From: Clostridia bacterium
GTDB taxonomy: Bacteria; Bacillota_A; Clostridia; Christensenellales; UBA1242
Assembly (NCBI GenBank): GCA_017508345.1
Contig: JAFVZD010000131.1
Coordinates: 1 to 10,977 of the forward strand
Reading direction: 5' to 3'
Length of the DNA: 10,977 nucleotides
Positions 1 through 7,201 of this stretch are shown here, in pieces. The position numbers were made by a program, and so were the translations under genes. Position 1 is the first letter of the stretch; each line of letters opens with the position of its first letter. The notes under the pieces were generated by a model. That model was not told the DNA's origin and made no database searches. It worked only from the letters and a program-made list of their open reading frames with translations.

Positions 1-748
1 CTTCTTTTAGACTAAAACCACTCTCACTCACTGTATTCATAGCCTCAGCAAATTCCCTAGGTGGAAAATGCAATTCTTTACTAATATCACCCATACATTC
101 TGGCATGTCCACATCCTCACCACTCAAGAATCTATCCGCCATAGACACCCCAGCCCCACTCACACTCAACTGTCTCACACTCTCCAGCCTGTTGCCTTCC
201 TCATCATACTGCACCTTGACCTCAGTCTCTTTTAGTGTAATACTAGGGTCCATATTACCATTCTTGCCTCTACTAGGCACTCTGTGTTGCATTCTCTCCA
301 GTACACTTTGCGTGTATGTAGTATTTTTGTCCACATTCTTTTGCGACTGCAATGTCACAGACAACGCATTTTCAAAATCACCCACTATTGCGTCCAGTTG
401 CTTTGCAGACAGCATACTGCCATACTTCTCTTTTAACTCAGTCAGCACTATCTCCCACTTCTTGTACAATAACTGCACTCGCTTGACCTCTAGGTCATAT
501 ACCGCTCTAGCTGATTCCTCTATGTCACTAGACTTTTGTACCGCGGTCACCAGTGCCTTGGATATCTGTGCCTCTCGCCTTTTGTAAAATTCAATTTTAG
601 TCTCCAATTCATGATTCTTGCGTTTCATTCCCTCTATACGCTCATTCTGCTTGCGCATTCGTGTCTCGTTTTCCAATTTTATCCTAGCCAAGTACTCATC
701 CACTTCCATGGGCGAATAACCATATTTGGTCCTACTAAAATTATCCAT
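1..748 (-). CDS. DivIVA-domain coiled-coil protein, C-terminus cut by window edge
   Basis: The frame is open from ATG at 748 down to base 1 with no stop, giving the first 249 residues of a longer protein. The N-terminus reads YGYSPMEVDEYLARI at about residues 9-23. This is the DivIVA/GpsB signature (GY, then VDEFL), which in known members binds negatively curved membrane. Residues about 24-110 are heptad-like and charged, and include YKRREAQISKALVTA, the second conserved DivIVA stretch (Y..RE..I..AL..A). The part after about residue 150 is polar, low in hydrophobics and not recognised. Known members are cytoplasmic scaffolds at poles or septa that recruit division, wall or sporulation proteins; the partner here is unknown. 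The ribosome site GAGGT overlaps the lgt stop, and only 11 bases separate the genes, so the two are almost certainly co-transcribed. The domain call is firm; orthology to DivIVA itself is not. Confidence 0.85.
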   Translation of the reverse strand, partial: MDNFSRTKYGYSPMEVDEYLARIKLENETRMRKQNERIEGMKRKNHELETKIEFYKRREAQISKALVTAVQKSSDIEESARAVYDLEVKRVQLLYKKWEIVLTELKEKYGSMLSAKQLDAIVGDFENALSVTLQSQKNVDKNTTYTQSVLERMQHRVPSRGKNGNMDPSITLKETEVKVQYDEEGNRLESVRQLSVSGAGVSMADRFLSGEDVDMPECMGDISKELHFPPREFAEAMNTVSESGFSLKE

Positions 749-759
749 TACTGCCTACC

Positions 760-1575
760 TCATTTTTTGTCTGTTATTAGGGCTATTCGCCCGCTATTTT
801 TCCCTTCACCCACATCGCCATTTGTCGCATTACGCCTGTGCTTGATTATTATGTACACTAGCAATCCCACACCTGCTATTACTAGTATTAGGCTCAACCA
901 CTGACTCACTCGCAAGCCTCCCCACATCAATGAGTCCGTACGCAACCCCTCCACAAAAAATCTCAATATGCCATACATTACCATATACGCAGTTATCCCC
1001 ACACCCGTCCAATTCACTTTTCGAATCAATATAATCAACGCTATGCAAATGAATAAATCTCCTAGACTCTCATAAAAAAATGTAGCTTGATGCCATTCTC
1101 CTAGCCTGTCTATGTATACAGCATATGGAAAATGTTGTAGATTTGGGTCCGTTACCAGATTTCCAAATGCCTCTTGATTCACAAAATTACCCCACCTGCC
1201 TATGCACTGCCCCAATATCAGACTAGGTGCCACCAAATCCGCTAACTTAAAGAAATTCTTTTTCCTCACCTTGCAGTACAATAACGCACCCAACGCACCA
1301 CCTATTATACCACCATATATCGCTATTCCACCATTCCATATGGCAAAAGCATTAATATCCCATGGCCCTCCGTTGAATATCAAAAAATACAACCTCGCAC
1401 CAATTATCGCAGGCGGAAACATCCACAAAATCAATTCAAAAGGGTCATCCCTGTTGAATCCACGCTTAGGTGCATTCCAACACGCCAACGCAATACCAGA
1501 TATTATACCCAACGCAATCAATAACCCATACCACCTGACATCAACGCCAAATATCGTAAAAGCCACTGGATTCAT
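760..1575 (-). CDS. lgt: Prolipoprotein diacylglyceryl transferase (Lgt)
   Basis: Lgt moves a diacylglyceryl group from phosphatidylglycerol to the lipobox cysteine of prolipoproteins at the inner face of the cytoplasmic membrane, the first step of lipoprotein maturation. The 271-aa product has the family layout: about seven hydrophobic segments, RWYGLL near residue 14, NGGIAIYGG at 81-89, the Lgt signature GRWGNFVNQEAFG at 126-138 with its essential Arg and Asn, and FVEGLRTDSL at 207-216. A longer frame starts at GTG 1590, but that GTG lies inside GGGAGGATATGGGATG. There GGGAGG is the ribosome site for the ATG at 1575, and the shorter protein opens with MNPVAF as Lgt proteins usually do. Transcription comes from the promoter at 1611-1639 and probably continues into the DivIVA-domain gene. 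Residues after about 248 form a short charged tail. Confidence 0.97.
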   Translation of the reverse strand: MNPVAFTIFGVDVRWYGLLIALGIISGIALACWNAPKRGFNRDDPFELILWMFPPAIIGARLYFLIFNGGPWDINAFAIWNGGIAIYGGIIGGALGALLYCKVRKKNFFKLADLVAPSLILGQCIGRWGNFVNQEAFGNLVTDPNLQHFPYAVYIDRLGEWHQATFFYESLGDLFICIALIILIRKVNWTGVGITAYMVMYGILRFFVEGLRTDSLMWGGLRVSQWLSLILVIAGVGLLVYIIIKHRRNATNGDVGEGKNSGRIALITDKK

Positions 1576-1610
1576 CCCATATCCTCCCACATTTTTTTTA
1601 AAATTACCAT

Positions 1611-1639
1611 AGTATATAACTTTTATTCAATTTTGTCAA
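1611..1639 (-). promoter_or_regulatory. Sigma-A-type promoter of lgt
   Basis: On the minus strand, TTGACA (1634-1639) and TATACT (1611-1616) are separated by exactly 17 bases. The -35 is full consensus and the -10 has one mismatch. Predicted transcription start is near 1604, leaving a leader of about 30 bases before the lgt ATG. The 1600-1720 interval holds no gene. Confidence 0.85.
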
Positions 1640-1720
1640 TTGTTTGCCCCTTGCTTTTTCATACACATCAGCCTTTCCTCCTCACACCTCTATTACCCCT
1701 ACCAATAGGTAAATCCAACC

Positions 1721-1750
1721 AAAAAAGGATGACCACTGTCATCCTTTTTC
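1721..1750 (-). terminator. Intrinsic terminator, symmetric, after the 330-aa gene
   Basis: AAAAAGGATGAC (1722-1733) and GTCATCCTTTTT (1738-1749) form a perfect 12-bp inverted repeat around a 4-base loop. It has an A-tract on one side and a T-tract on the other, so it can terminate in either direction. It lies about 140 bases past the stop of the gene ending at 1890 and just before the lgt promoter, so it separates two transcription units. The 1753-1889 stretch is AT-rich, with small palindromes such as TAATTAC/GTAATTA, and no supportable gene. Confidence 0.85.
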
Positions 1751-1889
1751 TATACATATGTCATATATCTAGCATAGTCATCATAATCAGCATAATTACT
1801 ATCGTAATTAGGTAATTCATATGAATGAAAATATGCTTTTAAATTTATTTGTATCTCCAAACATTATTCACTTAATCATTAATTTCCCA

Positions 1890-2882
1890 TTATGGAGCAC
1901 GAGTAAGTGGAGTAGGTCTAGCAGTAATTGCATCCTCTGCGTTTGGATATTTTGTCTCAAACTCAGTAAATGCCTTTTTTAACTCAGTAGCATCTTTGTA
2001 AGTTATGTATTTATCTTCAGTAGACTTTCCTGGATTTCTTTTCTCCATATGCAAAGCAATCTCGCCCCAACCACTCAAGCCTTGAGCCTCTTTCAAGAAA
2101 ATCCATTGCCAAGCATCCAACTCAGCCTGAGTATTACAATGTGCTGGCTTGTCTACCAATGCTGTACTATTAGCTACATCAATATCACCCTTGCTATCTC
2201 TCTTTACAGACACCATAGATAGTACCACTGTACGAGCACCAGCAAATGCTGTACCTTTTGGCTCTACCTGATATTCCGCTAGATTGTCATTGAATGTCTT
2301 CCTTGAAGTATCCATATCTGGATTCTTTGCCTTTCCCTTAGGAGATGGCTTAGATGTTGAAGTAGTAGAAGCAATACCCATAACCTTCTCAATTTTCTTA
2401 ATCTGCTCATCACTCAAAGGCTTTCTACCACCAGCCACTCTCTTTAGATATTTCTCATCAGCAACTTTTTGTTGCTCAGCATTCAACTCCTCAGAACGCT
2501 TTACAGGTCGATTGATATAAGACTTAAAGCCCCATTTACGCTTAATCTTGTAACCAGTAAACTTCTCTGTAACTGTCCTGATATATCTCTTGTTGGCAAA
2601 ATCCTTAACTCTAGCAGCAGCCGCAACAAGAGCACCAGCACCCAATGTGATACCAGCAGCCTTCCACACCTCAGCAGAAGCACTACCCATAGACTGTCCT
2701 ACGGTAGCCATAGTCATAAATGGCCATGCAACAGCGGTAGCTAGAGCACCCAAACCTACTGCACCACCAACTATAGCCATAATGCGTGCCTTACGGTACT
2801 TGTGTCTATTCACATCACCGTTCTCATCCTCCAACATAATATATTCTATTTCATTCAATTTGTCTTTATCAATTTTACTCAT
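1890..2882 (-). CDS. Hypothetical two-helix membrane protein, 330 aa, codon-optimised
   Basis: I do not recognise this family. The N-terminal 30 residues are acidic and charged. Two hydrophobic segments follow (about 33-60 and 72-91), rich in Gly and Ala and joined by a short polar loop, so the protein is probably a membrane hairpin with both ends in the cytoplasm. Residues 92-170 are strongly basic; about 170-190 is a Ser/Lys/Pro-rich linker; about 195-310 looks like a soluble domain (AGARTVVLSMVSVKRD, WQWIFLKEAQGLSGW). There is no signal peptide or catalytic motif I can name. The ribosome site GGAGG sits 7 bases from the ATG, and the gene has its own near-consensus promoter and terminator. 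Its codons favour GCT, GGT, GTT, CGT and AAG, unlike the neighbours, which suggests high expression rather than recent transfer. That reading is inference. Confidence 0.8.
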   Translation of the reverse strand: MSKIDKDKLNEIEYIMLEDENGDVNRHKYRKARIMAIVGGAVGLGALATAVAWPFMTMATVGQSMGSASAEVWKAAGITLGAGALVAAAARVKDFANKRYIRTVTEKFTGYKIKRKWGFKSYINRPVKRSEELNAEQQKVADEKYLKRVAGGRKPLSDEQIKKIEKVMGIASTTSTSKPSPKGKAKNPDMDTSRKTFNDNLAEYQVEPKGTAFAGARTVVLSMVSVKRDSKGDIDVANSTALVDKPAHCNTQAELDAWQWIFLKEAQGLSGWGEIALHMEKRNPGKSTEDKYITYKDATELKKAFTEFETKYPNAEDAITARPTPLTRAP

Positions 2883-2935
2883 AATAATCCTCCAATTGTC
2901 TCAAGCATATCCCCATATACTTCAGTTTATATCTC

Positions 2936-2964
2936 ATTATATCATACATTTAGTATTTTGACAA
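2936..2964 (-). promoter_or_regulatory. Sigma-A-type promoter of the 330-aa membrane protein gene
   Basis: On the minus strand, TTGTCA (2959-2964; one mismatch to consensus) and TATAAT (2936-2941; perfect) are 17 bases apart. Predicted start is near 2929, giving a leader of about 47 bases. Confidence 0.85.
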
Positions 2965-2975
2965 TACCAAAACTC

Positions 2976-3014
2976 AAAAAAAATTGTATCATACTTAATT
3001 TATATATGATGACA
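2976..3014 (-). terminator. Weak AT-rich terminator after the 111-aa gene
   Basis: On the minus strand, TGT-C-ATCATA pairs with TATGATACA, with one bulged C and an 11-base loop, and is followed by a run of eight Ts (complement of A 2976-2983). The stem is AU-rich, so termination may be partial and some transcripts may continue into the 330-aa gene. Confidence 0.5.
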
Positions 3015-3046
3015 CCTACCCTCAAATGTTCCTATTTCGCACAAAA

Positions 3047-3382
3047 TTATCTATACATAGAAATCTCAGAATTGTTCTCAGCATTCATATCAATCTCTTG
3101 TTTGTCGCGTTGCATTCTAGCAATAGCCTTATCTGTCTTGATTACTTTGTCGGTAGCATATATACCGAATCCAATACCTGCAAGAGCTAAACTAGCACAT
3201 AACATCTGTATTTTAGGACTAATAGGTATAGATGTAAACGTAGCCAAATTCAATCCTGTCGAACCTATAGCCATCGTAGCCAAACCTACTGCTCGCATAA
3301 TCTTATTTTTCCTTTGTTGCTGCTCCGCATACTCAATAACCTTATTAATCAATCTTGGTTTATCGCATTCTCTAATTTCCAT
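3047..3382 (-). CDS. Hypothetical two-helix membrane protein, 111 aa
   Basis: No family recognised. Start: the frame extends up to 3448, but the ATG at 3382 follows AAGGGGG at good spacing, and the promoter -10 lies at 3437-3442. Anything upstream of about 3430 would not be transcribed from it, so the protein is 111 residues. Layout: a charged N-terminal helix (1-27, many Glu, Gln and Lys), hydrophobic segment about 28-50, a short loop with two prolines, hydrophobic segment about 57-77, and a charged tail (78-111). This is a membrane hairpin with both ends probably cytoplasmic. The arrangement resembles the first 100 residues of the next gene (basic stretch, helix, short loop, helix, basic stretch), but the sequence match is too weak to claim common descent. 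It has its own consensus promoter and a weak terminator. Confidence 0.75.
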   Translation of the reverse strand: MEIRECDKPRLINKVIEYAEQQQRKNKIMRAVGLATMAIGSTGLNLATFTSIPISPKIQMLCASLALAGIGFGIYATDKVIKTDKAIARMQRDKQEIDMNAENNSEISMYR

Positions 3383-3436
3383 AACAAATTCCCCCTTAAA
3401 TTTATAATTGTACCTATCCTTACTTATGTACACTTT

Positions 3437-3465
3437 ATTATACCACACATATGCAATTTTGTCAA
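3437..3465 (-). promoter_or_regulatory. Perfect consensus promoter of the 111-aa membrane protein gene
   Basis: On the minus strand, TTGACA (3460-3465) and TATAAT (3437-3442) are both full consensus with a 17-base spacer. Predicted start near 3430 gives a leader of about 48 bases and rules out the in-frame ATG at 3448. Confidence 0.92.
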
Positions 3466-3549
3466 TACCTTACCTTATATATTTATATAAAAATCACATT
3501 TTTTGCATAAATATCCAGTTTTTACCCATATTTAGTGCATAAATAAAGC

Positions 3550-3577
3550 AAAAACCAGCACATAATTATGCACTGGT
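3550..3577 (-). terminator. Intrinsic terminator of the DUF4132 gene
   Basis: On the minus strand, ACCAGTGCAT and ATGTGCTGGT form a 10-bp RNA stem with two G-U wobbles around an AATT loop, followed by a T-tract (complement of A 3550-3554). It starts a few bases past the stop at 3584. The sequence from 3466 to 3549 is AT-rich with two copies of GCATAAATA and no gene. Confidence 0.8.
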
Positions 3578-3583
3578 TATATA

Positions 3584-5917
3584 TTACTTTTTGCTAGCAA
3601 CACTCACATCGTATAGAGTATCGCTAAAGAATCTCTGTGGAATATTACCTATATTCATAGCCTCTGTTTTGTCTGTTTGCCATTGCTTGTTGACACGCAC
3701 AGCACTAGTCAGTTTATAAAATCTCAAATCCCCCAGACTCCACTCTATTATGTCCATTTGTTTACCAAAAGGCACATACTCGAGTTCTGCAATTAGCCCC
3801 AAGGCCTTATTCACTCTCACAAAACTAGTAGTACCATTTTGTGCTGACTGCAAGGCATACTGCCAACCATTCTGCAACATTTTTTGCTCAAAGTTCTCCG
3901 CATTCACAATGTTTCCCCTAAATCTAGAGACCACCGAACTAAACTTGTTGAAGGTATCTATTGGGAAAATTTCTACATCCAATTGATTGAATGGAGCCTT
4001 TTGCATATCTATTACTTCTCGCCAAATTCTAGCATTATTCTCTACCGGATGGAATATACCTATCTCCACATCACTATTAGGTACAGCCCTAAATGTCACT
4101 ACATCATAGATTTCTCTACCTATCAGCATAAATATAGAGGCTATGCTATCTCCCACATACCTTGCCCACAATAATCCCTCTGCCAAAGTATTGAGTATAG
4201 GATTGTCCAGCATAATTTGCTCAAAATCACTCGCACACCATTTGCGGTTATCCCAAAAAGCCTCTTGCAATCTCCTAGCCTGTTTGCTTAGTTCTCTATA
4301 CAATACCTTTTGTATCCTCAATATTTGAGTTCGCTTCTTTTCGCCGATATCCTCAATCTTTGTATGCAATGGTGTGATTATCTGCACATCATCCCAACGC
4401 TTGATTTGTAGATAAAACATTCCCTCTGCCGTATCATATCCAATTCGCCTATCCTCATCCACACCAAAGGTAGGTACCATCTTGTCCACCACCAATTCAT
4501 ACCTATGCTTTTGGATAGTATTTGCCTTAGACAAATATGTGAGCATTACCTCTGCAATCTTTGGATAATGCAGACGCGACTTGTCTAATTCTATCAGAAT
4601 ATCCTCTATCTCCGCACGCTTGACCTGTATACAGATATTCACAAATTGTTCTAATTCTCTATATCTATCCTTATACAGAGCATCAAACATTACATATATC
4701 AAATCCACAATCTTGGTATTACTATAATTGCTAACCATCATAGTTATAGCCCACTCGTCATCCAATGTACCATATTGTATGTATTGCTCCAATACCACAT
4801 CGCACAAATTCTCTAGAGCAGTCTCTCCTACATACTCTTTGAAATAATCCAATTCTCTACTAGCCTTGGGCGAACATAGTTGTATATATTTATTCAATAA
4901 CATTTGTGTAGCATTAGGTATCAATGCCCCCGCTGGCGTATCCAGTATAGGATAGTCACTCAGTGCCTTGCCTAATACAATATTATCGTCAAAAGTATAC
5001 CTGTTGCATGCACGATTGAATTGAGCCAAAGTCTTGATAGACATCTCAATAGGTACATCCACTTTATCCAGAATTTTTCTCTTTAGTACAGGCGAAGTTG
5101 TATTGTTATAAATATTAATCAACATAGGATGCACATCGCGTATGTGAGTAAATATCAGCAACAACTCAACATACAATTCAGGTGGCAAATTCTCCGCATT
5201 TAATTGTAATTCTTGTAGTACTAGCCCACTATGCAATTTCAAAAAGTCCTTCAATTCATTACGCAATTCCGGTCTATCCATATATAGTCTCAATACTTTT
5301 TCTACAGCTAGTTTATTGTCCAAATTGTACAATACTTCCAAAGGATTTAGACCAAATTTGTCATAATTATCTACAATGTAGTCCTCATACCTACCATCAT
5401 TCTGCCTATGTATCTCCGCAATATAATCCAGACTAGGGCGTCTCCACTTACCTACTACACTTTGATTATTAGGCTCCACAATATTCAGTAACATCGGCAA
5501 TATATCCTCTGGCTCAAAATATTCTGTAAATTTGATTGCCTCTACAAATCTATCAAAAGATCTCTCCGCCATACTAAATGTATTGGCATTACGGCTGACA
5601 TGGATAGTACCACATACATGATGAATAAATGCTCTATCAAAAAACATATACAATAGGTCATAATTCTCTGCTCTAAGCATTATATTGAGAAATCTAGCCA
5701 AATTAGGCTTGAATCTCTGATCCAATAACATTATATTGGATACAGCAATAGTACTATTAGGATCCACCGCTATACTATGATAATTATCCACATCTGGCTC
5801 AATACTAAACAAATCCGTAATATATCTAGTGAGCAACATTGCATCTTCATCTACCATATTACTGCTAGTCCACATTGTATTCAGTGCATTAATTAATTCT
5901 TGCATTCTCTCTTGCAT
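3584..5917 (-). CDS. DUF4132-domain protein with alpha-helical repeat N-terminus, 777 aa
   Basis: The C-terminal third carries the DUF4132 pattern. ARRLQEAFWDNRKW at about 547-560 fits the family RLE..M..GR.W. DNPILNTLAEGLLWA at about 571-585 fits HP....LA..LVW. FHPV at about 622-625 fits the HP turn, and APFNQL at about 641-646 fits QPF.QL. A GW-containing stretch near 684 fits the family's late segment. DUF4132 proteins, often mislabelled MolR regulators, have no established reaction. Residues 1-480 are helix after helix with Leu/Ile/Tyr spacing, probably a HEAT-like solenoid for protein contacts. There is no signal peptide, no transmembrane segment and no WGR domain, so it should be cytoplasmic. 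GGGGG lies 7 bases before the chosen ATG; a second ATG four codons later is possible. It has its own promoter and terminator but no clear terminator separates it from the M50 gene, so read-through is possible. The assignment is by eye. Confidence 0.75.
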   Translation of the reverse strand: MQERMQELINALNTMWTSSNMVDEDAMLLTRYITDLFSIEPDVDNYHSIAVDPNSTIAVSNIMLLDQRFKPNLARFLNIMLRAENYDLLYMFFDRAFIHHVCGTIHVSRNANTFSMAERSFDRFVEAIKFTEYFEPEDILPMLLNIVEPNNQSVVGKWRRPSLDYIAEIHRQNDGRYEDYIVDNYDKFGLNPLEVLYNLDNKLAVEKVLRLYMDRPELRNELKDFLKLHSGLVLQELQLNAENLPPELYVELLLIFTHIRDVHPMLINIYNNTTSPVLKRKILDKVDVPIEMSIKTLAQFNRACNRYTFDDNIVLGKALSDYPILDTPAGALIPNATQMLLNKYIQLCSPKASRELDYFKEYVGETALENLCDVVLEQYIQYGTLDDEWAITMMVSNYSNTKIVDLIYVMFDALYKDRYRELEQFVNICIQVKRAEIEDILIELDKSRLHYPKIAEVMLTYLSKANTIQKHRYELVVDKMVPTFGVDEDRRIGYDTAEGMFYLQIKRWDDVQIITPLHTKIEDIGEKKRTQILRIQKVLYRELSKQARRLQEAFWDNRKWCASDFEQIMLDNPILNTLAEGLLWARYVGDSIASIFMLIGREIYDVVTFRAVPNSDVEIGIFHPVENNARIWREVIDMQKAPFNQLDVEIFPIDTFNKFSSVVSRFRGNIVNAENFEQKMLQNGWQYALQSAQNGTTSFVRVNKALGLIAELEYVPFGKQMDIIEWSLGDLRFYKLTSAVRVNKQWQTDKTEAMNIGNIPQRFFSDTLYDVSVASKK

Positions 5918-5949
5918 CTCATATCCCCCGCATATTTTTACCTAATAGC

Positions 5950-5975
5950 ATTGTAGCAGACTTTTTGGATTTGCA
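5950..5975 (-). promoter_or_regulatory. Extended -10 promoter of the DUF4132 gene
   Basis: On the minus strand, TGCTACAAT (5950-5958) fits the extended -10 pattern TGnTATAAT with one mismatch. The -35 position holds only TTG of the consensus (TTGTGC, 17 bases upstream), as is usual for extended -10 promoters. It lies in the 78-base gap between the M50 gene and the DUF4132 gene. Confidence 0.55.
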
Positions 5976-5995
5976 CAAGCGATTGAGCACGAATT

Positions 5996-6835
5996 TTACA
6001 TAACCATACCCAAAGTAGTGGTTGCGGGATACAGAGTTAGCAATTTCTCCAACTCCGCCTCTTTGATTTGCCCTATTACCTCCATATCCTGCCCCAGTAC
6101 CACAAAGTTAGTAATATAATTGGGTGCAGTCTCTCTATACAACTTGTATAGCGTCATATCTTTTAGTACCGCCACATTCCTAATCTTTACCCCCTTGCCT
6201 AATCTACTCATCTTGTCACTGACCGTGGCTATGCTAGTATAATTATTCATCTTGTCCTCTACAATACTAATTACAAACAAAAAACTCCCCAACATAAGCA
6301 TTGTGAAATTAACTTGCCAAAATGTACTCAACACAAACAAAATCAATATCATACTAGATAATATTATACCAATTATCTGCATAACTTTTTGTGCAGTTTT
6401 TCGCCTATACTTGGTACTGAGTAACCCTAGCATTATCCTACCACCATCCAGAGGAAAAATCGGTAAAACATTGACTAATGCCACACCAATATTCGCCCAT
6501 ACAAAATATTCCGTCACCGTATAACTCATAGGTATAACCCACCACATTGCTACCCCCACTACACATAGTATAATATTTAGTATAGGTCCTGCCATCGCTA
6601 TATATATCTCATCTCTGTGACTAAAATACACATTGGCACCACCAATACTCACACCATGTGGCATAATATGTATATTATTCAATTTGTACCCCAACTTACT
6701 CGCGACATATGCATGGGCACCTTCATGCAAAAATATAGTAATGAGATAACACAACAATATCTCAAAATACCCCATATATATCAACACACATACCAATACC
6801 ACAAACAACGGACTCACACTAAATTTTACATCCAA
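5996..6835 (-). CDS. spoIVFB: M50 site-2 intramembrane metalloprotease, SpoIVFB type
   Basis: Zinc metalloprotease that cuts inside or next to the membrane; in Bacillus SpoIVFB activates pro-sigma-K. The 279-aa protein has the zinc motif HEGAH at residues 37-41 and the third ligand in NVLPIFPLDGGR (Asp130), separated by MAGPILN (81-87), as in the family. About six hydrophobic segments fill residues 7-190, and residues about 205-279 resemble the CBS-type C-terminal domain of SpoIVFB. Length matches SpoIVFB (about 288). The start is TTG at 6835, 8 bases after AGGGGG; no ATG nearby would keep the first helix. It overlaps the end of the 43-aa membrane ORF by 17 bases. No spoIVFA gene precedes it, so its usual inhibitor and partner is missing here. 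The substrate could be a sigma factor, an anti-sigma factor or something else. Confidence 0.9.
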   Translation of the reverse strand: MDVKFSVSPLFVVLVCVLIYMGYFEILLCYLITIFLHEGAHAYVASKLGYKLNNIHIMPHGVSIGGANVYFSHRDEIYIAMAGPILNIILCVVGVAMWWVIPMSYTVTEYFVWANIGVALVNVLPIFPLDGGRIMLGLLSTKYRRKTAQKVMQIIGIILSSMILILFVLSTFWQVNFTMLMLGSFLFVISIVEDKMNNYTSIATVSDKMSRLGKGVKIRNVAVLKDMTLYKLYRETAPNYITNFVVLGQDMEVIGQIKEAELEKLLTLYPATTTLGMVM

Positions 6836-6950
6836 TGCTATTTCCCCCTAAATTCAAAATGCTATGCATATCTCCCACCAGCATATCTATGATAATTAAT
6901 ACCACAAATGTAATTATAGTAGTCATCACCACATTATACCAATTCCCCAT
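6819..6950 (-). CDS. 43-aa single-helix membrane protein between minE and the M50 protease
   Basis: A short frame with a strong ribosome site: GGAGGTG, contained in the last codons and stop of minE, then ATG at 6950. The product begins MGNWYNVV. A hydrophobic stretch MTTIITFVVLIIIDMLV (residues 9-25) is long enough for one transmembrane helix, and a short polar tail ends in GNSIGCKI. It starts one base after the minE stop and its last 17 bases overlap the start of the protease gene, so all three are probably translationally coupled. The protease ribosome site AGGGGG lies inside this ORF. It occupies the place where spoIVFA sits in Bacillus but is far shorter and shows no similarity I can see. 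Function unknown; a regulator of the protease or a membrane partner of MinD/MinE are both possible. Confidence 0.6.
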   Translation of the reverse strand: MGNWYNVVMTTIITFVVLIIIDMLVGDMHSILNLGGNSIGCKI

Positions 6951-6951
6951 A

Positions 6952-7197
6952 TCACACCTCCTCTCTGGGCACAAACCCCATTACTTTGAGCCTTTTGGTA
7001 CGCACCTTGCACCTCAATACATACTCTCCATCCTCTATATCCACCTTAGCCAATACATCCTTTTGCCCAATATCCATATACTGATACAATATCTCGTACA
7101 AATCATTCCTCAATACTTCTTGCAACCGCTTTGGATCCATTCGTTTGTCATTAATTAACACCTCGCGGAGCCTCCTCACCACTCCCTTCTTTTGCAT
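6952..7197 (-). CDS. minE: MinE, cell division topological specificity factor (lacks N-terminal membrane segment)
   Basis: MinE binds MinD, stimulates its ATPase and thereby confines Min activity to the poles. RRLREVLINDKRMDP at residues 8-22 is the MinD-contact helix (family RL..VL..DR). NDLYEILYQYMDI (about 30-42) and the strand DVLAKVDIEDGEYVLRCKV (about 46-64) form the C-terminal dimerisation domain. At 81 residues it is slightly short: the contact helix begins at residue 8, while typical MinE has 12-20 residues before it, including an amphipathic membrane-targeting segment (MALLDFF in E. coli). The start is firm, with AGGAGG 7 bases before the ATG and a stop in frame just upstream. minD ends 4 bases before it, and the ribosome site is inside minD. 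Its own end supplies the ribosome site of the 43-aa ORF. Confidence 0.93.
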   Translation of the reverse strand: MQKKGVVRRLREVLINDKRMDPKRLQEVLRNDLYEILYQYMDIGQKDVLAKVDIEDGEYVLRCKVRTKRLKVMGFVPREEV

Positions 7198-7201
7198 ACT
7201 T

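Noticed and set aside
760..1590. GTG start at 1590 for lgt
   Set aside because: That GTG lies inside the ribosome site GGGAGG of the ATG at 1575, and the shorter protein fits the family N-terminus.
1645..1720. GAGGAGG on the minus strand upstream of lgt
   Set aside because: The only frame after it is about 10 codons and it lies upstream of the lgt promoter, so it is not a supported gene.
1761..1820. 19-aa hydrophobic minus-strand peptide frame
   Set aside because: No ribosome site or promoter near it, and it lies in the AT-rich stretch before a terminator.
3383..3448. 22-residue N-terminal extension of the 111-aa protein
   Set aside because: It would start upstream of the predicted transcription start set by a perfect promoter at 3437-3465.
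3505..3545. Two copies of GCATAAATA 32 bases apart
   Set aside because: Short AT-rich repeat next to a terminator; too little to claim an operator.
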